From positions 13,515,286 to 13,579,285 of the forward strand of contig NC_073695.1 in assembly GCF_029784165.1 (NCBI RefSeq): a stretch of DNA of 64,000 bases, in the 5' to 3' direction. This stretch comes from Wyeomyia smithii. Lineage: Eukaryota; Arthropoda; Insecta; Diptera; Culicidae. Below the pieces are notes generated by a model. That model searched no databases. It had not been told where the DNA came from and worked only from the letters and a program-made list of their open reading frames with translations. The position numbers and the translations under genes were made by a program. Below, in pieces: positions 1 to 10,622 of this stretch (within the stretch, counting starts at the first letter, position 1; each line of letters opens with the position of its first letter).

Positions 1-494
1 CAGAGTACCGTCTGTCTTGAGTATGAGGGCATCCCCCTACTACGCAACTTCTTGACCTTCTGCGATCTTTTAGATGCTGTGAACGAGGGGGCGATTGCAT
101 TACAAATTGGCCTTTGTCAAGCATGTTCTGCGTCGACCTTTCTATGGTTTGAGGCTACCACACTAGCGAGGCATACGTTATTCTTGGTCTAAGGGTGAAA
201 CGGGACGGAATCCAAACATCAATGCATTATTGCTAACAGTACATGGTTACCATATTATTAAATTTTTAATTTTTGTTCCAAAGAATCAATAATACAGTCA
301 TATTTCGATATAAGGCAACCTCGATATAACCTAACTCGATATAACGTAACTTCTTTCAATATCTTCAAATTAAAGTACAACAATTATTATTATTTTTTTT
401 TATTCAATATGTTCATTCCAGCTGAGTTTCTGATCCAAAATTACTCCAAAGTGTTTGGTTTCAGTGGAAAACATAAGTGTAGTCTCAGCTAAAT
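1..494. other. Gene-free stretch with no recognised coding content
   Basis: No convincing exon or RT motif is visible on either strand. The only structure is a short block at about 291-350 in which TCGATATAA recurs at 305, 321 and 335 (listed separately). The rest is AT-rich intergenic sequence. Confidence 0.5.
291..350 (+). repeat. TCGATATAA repeat block, possible pogo/Tigger-type transposon end
   Basis: The block begins TACAGTCATATTTCGATATA and holds three copies of TCGATATAA about 15 bp apart. A TA followed by CAGT and internal TCGATATAA repeats recalls the termini of pogo/Tigger-like elements, which duplicate TA. No matching inverted end was found nearby, so this is at best a solo or truncated end. 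Confidence 0.25.
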
Positions 495-1051
495 TCAGGC
501 TAGATTGTTTTTTCTTTCTAACCAGTAATATACTGGTCTACAACCAGTGACCACAGCAGAGGCGATAGAACTCCACCTTGCTCTATTTGTTGTTTTCCTT
601 GTGAAAGTAGTATTTGCTAATACTGCAGTTATTTGACGAGTGTTCAGTATTGTTTGAATCCATTTTGAAATATATGTATTGAATCCATGACATCTCATTG
701 TTGTTAGCATTGAGTGATGGGATATATTACCAAAAGCTTCTTCTATGTCTAGAAACACCGCAAGTGCGATTTCTTTGCTTCTATAGATTTCTAATCAGCG
801 TGTGTATTGCAAATTGATACTTACTTGGTGGAGAGGCTGTGATGTACGTTGTGTGTACGTTGGTTTGACGAGATAAACAACGAGTTTTCCATAGTTTTTA
901 ACATACTGAAGGTTAAACTAAATGGTCTTAAAGCTTTTGGAAGTGTTCTGTCGCGCTTCCCAGCTTTTAGTCCAAAGATCACTTTCATTTTTTTTCCCCT
1001 AGTGGGAATATAATTAATTGTGGTCCAGAGCATACTTCCCAGCACCTCCAC
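495..1051 (-). pseudogene. Reverse transcriptase relic, R1/Loa-like non-LTR element
   Basis: Two minus-strand frames read as consecutive parts of one RT domain. The upstream part (1051-821) contains KAGKRDRTLPKALRPFSLT, the fingers region that precedes RT motif A. The downstream part (758-495) contains FLDIEEAFGNISH, motif A with its catalytic Asp, followed by a MLTTMRCHGF/NTRQITAVL segment. The frames differ and stops lie between them (about 759-820), and no ORF continues to the YADD motif, so the copy is dead. The same signature (LTNRQIT, GGVLSPLLWSLVVDDL) occurs on the plus strand near 12.55 kb, so the two relics probably belong to one clade. Confidence 0.75.
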
Positions 1052-1282
1052 GCGGTACCAAATGAAATACGACCAACCAAGGGAAGATGGGCGAACCGGA
1101 GGGAACTGAGTCGAATGTTAACAGGAAAGGTGGAGCTGTTCTGCTTGGAGGGCAGCTTGTCCGAGCGTTTGTTCCTCATGTCAGGGGCCGGTCAAACAGT
1201 GACTGATCCGGAGTGGACGGCTGAATTAAGAAGTGCTGTATCTCGCCAGCTACTGCTAAGACGGCAGCGCTGTCGCGAGACT

Positions 1283-1297
1283 AAGCACCGCGGCCCT
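1283..1297 (+). repeat. Target-site duplication, left, of Jockey copy 1
   Basis: AAGCACCGCGGCCCT is repeated exactly at 4594-4608, right after the poly(A) run. The two leading A bases merge with the tail, so the certain core is 13 bp. Confidence 0.9.
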
Positions 1298-1299
1298 TC

Positions 1300-1714
1300 A
1301 ATTTCTCAATTAAAACCAACTTCAAAACAAAATTCTCCAAGCGTACCAGTGACGTATAGTTTACCTACTCCTTTGCATACCCGTTTAACTTATGCACAGG
1401 TTACAGGTAGTTCGAACATTATACCGCCTAGTGTTGGTAGTTCGAAAATAACCGTTAATATGGGTAAGCAAAACAGGCTAGAAAATAATTGTACACCTAT
1501 CACTCCAGCTAATATTGCTGCCGAAAATATTTTTTCTAATGTCAACTGCCTGGGGCCTATTACGGCAGGTAAACTTTCTTTTTTGCAACAGGCAATGTTC
1601 GATCTTATGAACGCCATGTTGCAGGCAAAATCAATGTTTGAAGCCATTCAAATAGGCACAAATTTTACTATTAAAATTGTTTCTAATTTAAAATTTAGCA
1701 ATGATTTTAAATAA
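1300..1714 (+). pseudogene. ORF1 (gag-like) C-terminal fragment, Jockey copy 1
   Basis: This frame encodes the last ~138 residues of ORF1 (from SISQLKPTSKQ to FSNDFK). The longer open frame starting at 1115 fuses unrelated flanking sequence to it, so upstream residues are not part of the protein. The CCHC knuckles seen in copy 2 lie upstream of the truncation point and are absent. The stop at 1712-1714 overlaps the ORF2 start (1701) by 14 nt, an arrangement also present in copy 2 (58087-58100). Confidence 0.8.
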
Positions 1715-4349
1715 AACAATTAAAATATTAAATTGGAATGCTCGCTCATTGAAGGCCAATGAGAATGAGCTTTTTAACTTTTTAACAGTAAATAATGTGC
1801 ATATTGCAATTATTACTGAAACATTTTTGAAACCTAACATAAAATTAAAATATGATCCCAATTACGTGGTTCATAGATATGATAGGATTCAGGGTTCCGG
1901 CGGTGGAGTTGCAATTGTTATTCATCGCCGAATCAAACATCGTGCTCTTCCCCATCTTGAGACGAAAGTTATTGAAACTTTGGGAATTGAAGTTCAAACT
2001 GAACTTGGGATTTTATTTATTGCCGCAGCATATTTACCATTTCAATGCACACGCGAGCTCAAAAATTATTTTAAAGGTGATTTACAAAAACTCACCAGAA
2101 ATCGTTCGAAATTTTTCATAATCGGCGATTTTAACGCTAAACATCGTTCATGGAATAATTCTCAAAGTAATTCCAATGGCAAAATTTTATTCAACGATTG
2201 TTCTTCAGGATACTATTCTATTTTGTCTCCGAATAGTCCTACATGCTTTTCTTCTGTAAGAAACCCTTCAACAATTGATTTGGTGCTTACAGATCAAAGT
2301 CATGTATGTAGTGATTTGATCACACATGCTGACTTTGATTCTGATCATCTTCCAATAACTTTTGCTTTATCACATGAATCAGTTTTAAACCCTATGAGCT
2401 CTGTTTTTAATTATAACAAGGCTAATTGGGAAAGATACAAAACTCATATTGAGAGAAATTTCAATAATGAGCTTGATTTGCAAAACGAAGTGAATATTGA
2501 TTCCGCTTTGGACGCATTAAAATGTGCAATTGTTGATGCCAGGAATTATTCTGTTCCAAAGGCTCAAGTGAAATTTGATTCACCAATAATTGACGAAAAT
2601 CTTCAACTTCTAATTCGTTTGAAAAATGTCCGCAGACGTCAATATCAACGTTCTCGTGACCCTGTTTATAAAGATTTACAGAAAGAGATTAAACATAGAT
2701 TTACTCTTCTGAGAAATCATAATTTTGAGACTAAAGTTGAAAAATTGAAACCATATTCAAAACCATTTTGGAAGCTGTCGAAGATTCTTAAGAAACCTTC
2801 AAAGCCTATTCCAGTTTTAAAAGATGGTGAACGTTTTCTTGTATCCAATGAACAAAAGGCTCAAAGACTTGCTCAGCAGTTTGAGAGTGTTCATAACTCA
2901 AATTTGAATTTTGTGAGCCCAATTGAAAATGAAGTCACACGTCAATTTGATCTAATTTCTTCCCAGAATTTTTTACCTGCAGAAATAATTGAAACTAACT
3001 TGAATGAGATTAAATCAATTATTAAAAATTTCAAAAATATGAAAGCACCTGGTGACGATGGAATCTTTAATATACTAATCAAACATCTCCCTGAGAGCAC
3101 AATGGAATTTTTAGTAAAAATTTTCAATTGTTGCTTCAAAATTGCATATTTTCCCAAATTATGGAAAAATGCAAAAATCACTCCCATTTTAAAACCGGAT
3201 AAGAACCCAGCTGAAGTTTCAAGTTATCGACCAATCAGTTTGCTTTCTTCAATAAGTAAACTGTTTGAGAGAATTATTCTTAACAGAATGATGTCACACA
3301 TCAACGAAAATTCAATTTTTGCAAATGAACAGTTTGGATTTCGCCATGGGCATTCCACAACTCATCAATTGCTCAGAGTTACTAATATGATACGAGCTAA
3401 CAAATCTGAAGGTTATTCCACTGGAGCTGCTCTTTTAGACATAGAAAAAGCATTCGACAGTGTTTGGCATATAGGTTTGATTGCGAAATTGCAAACTTTT
3501 AATTTTCCAATTTTCCTGATCAAAATTTTGAAAAATTATCTTACTGATCGAACTCTGCAGGTTGTCTATCAGAATTCAAAATCTGATAGATTTTCTGTCA
3601 GAGCAGGTGTACCTCAAGGTTCAGTCTTGGGTCCAGTCCTGTACAACATATTCACTTCAGATCTTCCTGATTTGCCTCCAGGATGCACAAAGTCATTGTT
3701 CTGCGATGACACAAGCATTTCCGTAAAAGGAAAAAGTCTTCGTGTCATATGCAGTCGATTGCAGTAAAGTTTAGATATTTTTTCTTCCTACTTGCAAAAG
3801 TGGAAAATCTCTCCCAATGCTTCTAAAACTCAAATGATAATTTTTCCGCATAAGCCTAGGGCTTCTTTCCTCAAGCCAAACAATAATCACGTTGTCAAGA
3901 TGAATGGGGTTATTTTAAGTTGGTCCGACAAGGTTAAGTACTTGGGACTAATTTATGATAAAAAACTTATTTTCAAAGAGCACATTGAGAGTATACAAGC
4001 CAAGTGCATCAAATATACGAGATGTTTATATCCTCTCATTAACAGGAATTCTAAACTTTGTTTAAAGAACAAACTTTTGATTTACAAACAAATTTTTAGA
4101 CCAGCAATGCTTTATGCTGTACCGATCTGGTCAAGTTGCTGTTCAACAAGGAAGAAAACGCTTCAAAGGATTCAGAATAAAATTCTGAAAATGATCTTGA
4201 AGCGTCCTCCTTGGTTTGGTACACTCGAATTACATAGACTTACTGGTGTTGAACCATTAGAAGCTATGTCAAATAAAATTATTAACAATTTTCGACAAAA
4301 ATCGTTGCAATCCTCAATTGCTACGATAAGCTCTCTTTATAGCCAATAA
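1701..4349 (+). pseudogene. ORF2 endonuclease-reverse transcriptase, Jockey copy 1, one in-frame stop
   Basis: This is an apurinic-type endonuclease plus RT polyprotein of about 880 codons that nicks the target and copies the element RNA. Visible motifs are ILNWNARSL at the N-terminus, IIGDFNAKH and SDHLPITF (endonuclease), RPISLLSSISKLFE, LLDIEKAFDSVWH (RT motif A), GVPQGSVLGPVLYN (motif B) and LFCDDTSI (motif C, with FCDD in place of the common FADD/YADD). The frame is open from 1701 to a TAA at 3765-3767 and then continues in the same frame to 4349. One nonsense codon just after motif C is therefore the only break I see. There is no RNase H domain. Confidence 0.88.
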
Positions 4350-4593
4350 GTTAGCAATTAAGTTAGTTGTAAGTTTACTTCCCCTTTTCTGACAAGTAGG
4401 TTTAAATCCCTACGAATGATAAGTCCTAATTGCGAAAGCAAACAAATCCTAACAATTAAAATTACAAATTTCCAACAGTGTTGAGAAGTCACCATTTGTG
4501 ATTGGACACACATACTCATTATTTACTAATATTTATCATAAATACTTAAGCTACTAACAAATCCCCCCTTTAAATAAAAAAAAAAAAAAAAAA
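4350..4593 (+). other. 3' UTR and poly(A) tail of Jockey copy 1
   Basis: Non-coding tail after the ORF2 stop, ending in TTTAAATAAA followed by an A-run. The AATAAA merges with the tail, as expected for reverse transcription from a polyadenylated RNA. Confidence 0.75.
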
Positions 4594-4608
4594 AAGCACC
4601 GCGGCCCT
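4594..4608 (+). repeat. Target-site duplication, right, of Jockey copy 1
   Basis: Exact partner of 1283-1297, following the element's A-tail. Confidence 0.9.
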
Positions 4609-4639
4609 AGTTAGGCAGTATGCCGAAAGTACTCTTCTA

Positions 4640-6013
4640 TGAACAATCCAGAAAGTAATACGAATCGGAACAACCACAAACCACAAATAACAACCACCAT
4701 CTTATGGTAGCGTATCGGTGAACTGGTTGGAGACCTGAACGAACAGTAGAGGCACATCCGGTCAGCAATACAGTGCGAGGTGTTAGGCACGACCGCAGGA
4801 ACCACACGCAACATGTGGTTCTATGCGGAGTGTCAAGAGGTGAAGGACGAGAAAAACAGGCGGAGGCAGAGGCAAGCTTCTCTATGCACACCATTCACAC
4901 AAGAAGTTTCAATAAAGTGGTAAACGAAGTCAGAAGCCGGACGATGCCAATCCCCGCCATGTGTGACGACAAGGATGGGAACCTGATTACCCATTAGACA
5001 TGAGGTTCTACTGAACGGCAAGGAACGGATAGTGCCGTCAACAGAAACAGGAAAGAAACTGAGGAGGATGGACAAGCTGTGCATCCGCCAAGCTTAAACG
5101 AGGTTAGGGAAGCTTGTGAAGAGTTTAAAAAGAAGCTGGGACTGACGGCCTCTTAGACGAACTATTCAAATTCGAGAGTGAGCAGCTGTTGCGTGCAATC
5201 CACCGGCTCGTCTTGAAAGTTTGAGCAAAAGACAAACAACACGCGAACTTAATAGATGGACTAAATTGCCCAGTCTGTACAAATGACCGACGACTCGTTT
5301 GCATTAATTATAGAGGCATAATAGTCCTCAATTCTGCTTACACCAGTGCGATTTCCATAATAGCAATCTACAACTGATTAAATGTTCACCTTACGTCAAA
5401 TCCTTGACAAGTTCAGAGAATTAAACTTGCAGACTCCTCATCTGTTTATAGACATCAAGGCGACGTACGATTTAATTAAGCGCAACGAATGATGGCAGAT
5501 TATGCTTAAACGCAACGAAACTGTTTAAGCTGATTCGTGCCACCCTTGACGGTTTTTCATCATGCGTCAGAATAGCGGGCGTAATTTTGGACCCGTTTGT
5601 GACATAAGACAGTCTAAAGCAAGGTGAGGGGCTATCGAATCTGTTGTTCAACATTGCCTTGAATACGCTGGCACGCAAAGAAGCAGTACTATTATCTCAA
5701 AGTCTTATATGTTCCTTGGCTTTGCGCATGATATTGATATCAACAGATTTAACCTCAGATCAGAGGGTACCTTTCGTGTCTTTCAAGAGGAAAGCAGCGA
5801 AAGTTGGACTTACCATCAACTCTACCAAAACTGGTGGAGAGCCTGGACATTCTTCGAGTCTTGGTACGGAGATTATGATAGATGGTGGTATCTAAGAAGT
5901 AGTAGTTAGTAGCGATTGGAGAACACTAGCCCAAGATCGAGTGATGTGGAGGCGTATTTTGGATTCGGCAGTGGGTCGTTAACGACCTGTCGCCATAAAA
6001 GTAAAGTAAGTAA
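4640..6013 (+). pseudogene. RT relic of a second non-LTR family (LKQGE/LKQGD signature)
   Basis: Plus-strand fragments follow the order of one protein. They run from NKVVNEVRSRTMPIPAMCDD and KDGNLITH (about 4911-4997, the region before RT) through an FxDIKATYDLIKRNE-like stretch near 5450-5490. Then come LKQGEGLSNLLFNIALN (about 5614-5664) and a DWRTLAQDRVMWRR-like C-terminal stretch near 5915-5960. Frames change several times and there are many stops. The copy ends in AAGTAAGTAAG (about 6003-6013), a short tandem tail rather than poly(A). Related pieces lie at 10.2, 20.3-22.1 and 23.4-24.4 kb. I do not assign the clade. Confidence 0.65.
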
Positions 6014-9000
6014 GTTAGACTGGCCCTAAATATCTCGGCTATGAATGGAATTATTACCCTTCAACACCGTTGAAGCATTATTGGTAATAAGTCATACAGT
6101 CCCCGAGCCTCAAAGGGCTCAAAGGAGTCAATTGCCCATACCACTTGCGATTCAGTGAAGATATCGCAAACTACATGATGCGCATTTGTCCTGGCGATAG
6201 TCGATCCTTGAAAACAATTCATTTTTAAACCAAAAAGCGGCTTGAAAAAATTCGATCATATCCGATATTTTTCAAACCTAGATTTTTTGGTTAAATGTCA
6301 AAATATTTGAAAATTTCATATGTCAAAATTGTGAAAATGTATAATATATGAAAAGAAACAAAAAGTCAAAATATCTTATTAATAAATTCAATGTATTTTC
6401 TGTTCAACCATTTGAAACAGGATGTGGAAATTTTGTGCTTAGAATTTGAAAAGAAAGTTATTCTGAAACTTTGAAAATCTGTCAACAGCTTAAAACCTAT
6501 TAACTCATCACGCATTACATCGTGTTTGTGCTCCCAGAACCCTCCAGTAAACGGAATTGCCAGCTTTCACTTCCTGCAGACTAAAACAAACGAACGAGGA
6601 AAAAAATCCGGATCCGGCTGGCTGATGGCTCCAGGTTCGGCAAGTTAGAAGAAAGGAAGAAACGTGAGCAAGTAATCCATTATCGAGAAAAGAAACGTAG
6701 AAAACATTCCCACCGTTGAGGCAGGTTTCCGGCCAGGGCAGGTGCCAATATTTATAGCATCCGCTATTGCCCTCTTGAGAGAAAAGTTCCCGACTCAGCT
6801 TCCCGCGTGCGGAGCAAAGTAACTTCAGAAGCTCGTTAGCGGGATTCACCTGATGGATTAAAGCGAAAATAAGCTCGTGGCATTTTGTGGAAACCCCGGG
6901 CGGATATTGTGCGTTTCCAGAGCGATAAATTCGAACAATTCCGGGGAATCTCAGGCTTGAACGGGGAAACCCGAATAACTCTGTTCGTGATGAGTCTAAT
7001 ACATCCCAGAAGAAAACATTTCAAACAAGAGCAATGTCTGTGCATGTGGGTGTGTGTTTATGCCTTTGTGGCTCAGTATATGCATTCTGTTTGAACAGCT
7101 GTAACCATATCTAAACAACACGTTTCGTGTCGGTGAAATTCCCCAGCGTGATCCGGAAGAATGAACCGTAGATATTATGGATAGATTACACAGTATTGTT
7201 ATTTTTCCGTCGGCTTAGGAATAACGAGCCTTTTATTGGGGGAAGCCCATTGTAATGGATTCCATTTGAAGCTGGAATTAAATGATGCCTGACTTATTGG
7301 GTGAGAGTAAAGAACAGTCTGAACTGGTCACGTACGTAATTTATATGAAATTTTTGAATTACTGTTAATCTATTCAACAATCAACTGCCGTAAATTATGA
7401 GTAGCGTGGGACGAAGGATGCACGAAGCCGTGCTTGCGAGAAAATTTTTTTTTCAATTATTCTCTGTATTATAGAACAATTTGCGCTCGATCCATGTTTG
7501 CCTCCTATCCGCTCCTATCAGAATAGCTTCATCAACATTGCACAATTGGTTTGTCCTTCGCGCTCACACAACGGAATGTAATAAACTCCTTTCCCGTGTT
7601 TTAATGAACAATCTGGACTAAATGTATGCGCCCGTACACTCCCTGCAGTTTCACGTTGCCATGGATATAAAAGCAGCAACAGCATCCCTCTCCATTGTGC
7701 CTGGAAAATCTTGAACGGTAACTTGCTTCACGTACTCCTCTAGATTAATGTGTGTAGGGTATCGTGTATCATAGGTGGACAATGGAGTAATTTATCACAT
7801 GAGAGATTAGTCCATTATTTCGTAATTTTTTCTATTTTTACCAAGCAATTTCTTTTGGTGATGTTCGGAAAATGATTGAATCATTAGCTCACTCATAATA
7901 CATCACCCTATATATAAGATAGCAACTTGACTTCACTTGCAGTTGATATCCCCAAAAATAAACATGCCATCGTAAGATAACATGCCTTGGCTAAAAGCCA
8001 ACCGACGACGACCAAATTACCTAGCTACCACAACAGGAAAGCACTTGCAGTCCTTCTACTTTTCCCCCCACTCCCGGATAGAACATAATTCGCCTCCATT
8101 ATAAAAGTTTAAATTTTTAATGCAACTGTGCCTGACACCACCACACATGACCAGGCACAGCTACTGCCGGTTTTCCATGCTTTTTTGCCATTTTAGAAAG
8201 CTTTTCTATCGTGTCTCGTATTTAAGCGCTGCACCGGAGGGATCACGCTACTCTACGTTGTTGCAGGCGATGGCGGATGTCATAATGAGATAAAATTCCA
8301 CTCGTATGCGACTGAAATTAATTTTAAGAATTGTGCTCTGCGCGTTTCGTATACCGCGATGTATCATACACTGGGGACCACTCAATTCCGCTAGCTGGAT
8401 GCTGTTTTAACTGTTCCTTTGATGGGTTGCAATTAGTTGCGAGCAGGAACCAGGGATGAGCGACGAATCTCTGGACTTTGAGCCTGTAGTTAATTTTCTT
8501 TTGGAGGCTGACAGAATTGAGAAGTGGGAATAATTTCTCAATCGCCTTTTATTTTTACTTACTTAAGAAACAATGTAATCTTTGGAGAACAGAACAAAAT
8601 GTGTACCGTAAAAAAACGACAAAGAGTAGTGAAGTGAATTGAAAGCTTCCTTGCATTCAATCAAAATTGCACTTCGCTCGTAATTGTGTGTGCCGACAGG
8701 GGACACAGAAAAAAATGCTTTCTTGAAGATAAAATTAATGGCTCTTCATCTACTTGGAACGTTGGCAGTTCAAAAAAAAAAATTAAAAAAACGTACACGT
8801 ACCTATCTACAGCAGCGAAACTGAGCGCTTTATAATAATAGAATGGAAATTCTTTTCAACTTTACTGATTCACCACTTTTCGTTCCAGCAACCGAACGCG
8901 AGTTTTCCTCGTTTTTTTTCTCCCCTACCAATTCCATTCATTAGTTAAAGTTGTTTAAATTTCTTTTCAGTTCGCTTTTCGCCATCCCTGCATTTTTCGT

Positions 9001-9136
9001 GTGCGGCTTTCCGTTGCAACAAAAAATATAAAAGTTATCCTTTATAAATAAAGTGGAGGTTCGTGTTTTTCGTCTGCTTCTTTTCAAGTTGGAGGTTAGC
9101 TTAAAAACTATAATGGCTGTATCGGGATCATCCCAA
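6014..9136. other. Intergenic stretch without a supportable gene
   Basis: Open frames at 6508-7094 overlap each other on both strands and show no domain, codon pattern or splice context I can defend. The rest is AT-rich, with poly(A) or poly(T) runs near 7447 and 8775. No element ends were found. Confidence 0.5.
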
Positions 9137-9142
9137 TTTATT
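9137..9142 (-). terminator. Poly(A) signal AATAAA of the secreted-peptide gene
   Basis: TTTATT on the plus strand reads AATAAA on the minus strand and lies 47 bp beyond the stop codon of the gene at 9189-9386. Confidence 0.6.
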
Positions 9143-9188
9143 CCCACACGTAGCTATACATATATGAATACATTACGCAACATTTTCA

Positions 9189-9386
9189 TTAATTATAGGT
9201 GGGTTGGTATAAGTTCTTGCTGACAGCAGCGCCAGAATTTGGGTCCACCTGCTTCAAGGCGTTGGCGAATGCTTTGGTGATGTCGTCCTGCTTGCCAATC
9301 CAGCTGAAGTCGAACGTATCCGTTGTTAACTGGGGGAAACCGCAAACCGCGGCCACCAGCAGCGCCAAAAGGAACAACAATTTCAT
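9189..9386 (-). CDS. Small secreted peptide precursor, 65 residues, family not recognised
   Basis: The frame opens at ATG 9386-9384 and ends at TAA 9191-9189. I chose this start over the upstream in-frame ATG at 9434 because it begins directly with MKLLFLLALLVAAVCG, a textbook signal peptide likely cut after Gly16 or nearby. The mature part of about 49 residues (FPQLTTDTFDFSW.. to ..YQPTYN) has no cysteine, is moderately acidic in its first half, and contains WIGKQDDITKAFANAL, which could form an amphipathic helix. No intron is needed. A TATA box (9480-9474) and a poly(A) signal (9142-9137) flank it at sensible distances, which supports a real compact gene. I do not recognise the family and assign no function. 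Confidence 0.75.
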   Translation of the reverse strand: MKLLFLLALLVAAVCGFPQLTTDTFDFSWIGKQDDITKAFANALKQVDPNSGAAVSKNLYQPTYN

Positions 9387-9473
9387 GTCGATACTGTTTG
9401 TGTGTATACTAAACTTACTGGAACGCAGCAGCACGTACGATGTACTAAACGGAATTTTACCTGCTGAGGAATG

Positions 9474-9480
9474 TTTTATA
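9474..9480 (-). promoter_or_regulatory. TATA box of the secreted-peptide gene
   Basis: The minus strand reads TATAAAA about 90 bp upstream of the ATG at 9386. Transcription would start near 9450, giving a short 5' UTR of about 60 nt. Confidence 0.55.
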
Positions 9481-9736
9481 ACAAACGAGCTGATGAGAAA
9501 TCGTCACCAATACCATCTTTTTTCGCCTTAGTATTTTGGTTGTGGTCCTTCAATTGAAACATATTTTTCCAGCTGGTTATCCCCACGTTCGCAGCTGTTT
9601 TTTGTTTTTTGTACCAAACGCTATACAACTGTGAAAATAAAGCGCCAATTCGGAGAGACACTCTCCTGTTTTCAATGTGGTTTTGGCGGAATCATGACTA
9701 ACAAGAATTCATGCGTGGAAAGATTTTTTTTTCGTG

Positions 9737-9942
9737 AAGCCTGTAGTACACTCTTTGACCGAGCGTCAAATATTTGTCTCTTTTTGACAGATAAAAATTT
9801 GGTCAAAGATAATTATTTGTCACTCTCCGATTTTAACATGGGGCAAACACGGGCAAACAACAACCATGATGTCAAATAAATTTGACCATTATGTCAGAAG
9901 GTCAAATATTTGACCATTAAACAAAGAGTGTACTACAGGCTT
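9737..9942. mobile_element. 206-bp MITE with 21-bp terminal inverted repeats
   Basis: The left end AAGCCTGTAGTACACTCTTT is matched in inverted orientation by the right end at 9922-9942. The interior contains several GTCAAA/TTTGAC motifs in both orientations, so the element is nearly palindromic. It has no coding capacity. The flanking duplication is unclear, so I do not assign a superfamily. Confidence 0.75.
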
Positions 9943-10153
9943 AACAATGATACGTTAGAAATAGTGATCGACATCGAAAAAAATCAAATACAGGTTTTTG
10001 TCCGCTATTTGTTTCGGAACAAACGTGGCCTGTTTTCAATAAAACCTTTTAAAGGAGTGTTAAAAATTATCGGGATATATCAGAATAATGCTAAACAAAT
10101 CTCAGATTGTTTTGCTTTTTTGGTCGTGAAATTTTCTGTATTGACCGCTTACC

Positions 10154-10411
10154 TTACCAGCTTAGCTTCATCTTCTCAGGGGTTTGTGTTTCGATATAAA
10201 TGTCATTTGTGAAGCCAATGAGCTGATCAGACCTCCTGTATATAGTGTCATTCGTGTAGATACCCGCTCTACGCATCACAGCTTCTAAATCGATGTAAAA
10301 CAGCAATCCCAATAGTCCAAGACCTTGCCGTAACCCTCTTCGAGATATGAAAGGGCCCGAGAGTGTCCCCGAAACTGAAACTACGCGCATCACCCGATTC
10401 ATCATTGACAT
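10154..10411 (-). pseudogene. RT core fragment, LKQGD-signature family
   Basis: The minus-strand frame reads VSVSGTLSGPFISRRGLRQG, then LLFYIDLEAVMRRAG and IGFTNDIYIETQTPEK. This is RT motif B (RQG.GL..LLF), then the thumb-proximal helix, then motif C, where the catalytic FADD has become FTND. It is about 85 codons, isolated, and lacks both neighbours of the domain. Confidence 0.7.
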
Positions 10412-10603
10412 GACTAACCGTGTCTGTTACAGCCTTCACAAATAGACTTGAAATGTTGAGAACTGAAGCAGAGGGTCCAAGGCTCCTGGAAAAGAGGATG
10501 GTTGTAACAGCTCTTAACCATGGCTGTCACGTAAAATCCTAAAATCCAATGGTTAAGCCCCAAAGCTAAGGTGTTATGCGACCCTTGCCGATAGATGAAT
10601 GTT

Positions 10604-10622
10604 GGGGGGGGGGGGGGGGGGG
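10604..10622 (+). repeat. Poly(G) run of 19 G
   Basis: An uninterrupted G19 tract in the 5' region of the R1/Loa-like relic. The homologous copy near 60925 has only TGGTGAGGGTG here, so the run expanded in this copy. Confidence 0.9.

Larger units (their letters stand above)
1298..4593 (+). mobile_element. 5'-truncated Jockey-clade non-LTR retrotransposon, copy 1
   Basis: The insertion runs from the middle of ORF1 to a poly(A) tail of about 22 A (4574-4595) that overlaps an AATAAA. It is bounded by a perfect 15-bp duplication, AAGCACCGCGGCCCT, at 1283-1297 and 4594-4608. It carries the ORF1 C-terminal region, ORF2 with endonuclease and RT but no RNase H, and a 3' UTR of about 220 bp. That domain order, the ORF1/ORF2 overlap and the A-tail fit the Jockey clade. 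Copy 2 at 57-59.9 kb has nearly the same sequence and shows what is missing upstream here (the gag zinc knuckles). Confidence 0.9.

Noticed and set aside
1115..1299. N-terminal part of the open frame running to 1714
   Set aside because: The first ~60 codons are flanking DNA before the TSD and are fused by chance to the Jockey ORF1 fragment.
6508..7094. Cluster of overlapping open frames on both strands
   Set aside because: Mutually overlapping, no recognised motif and no clear splice sites; treated as chance.
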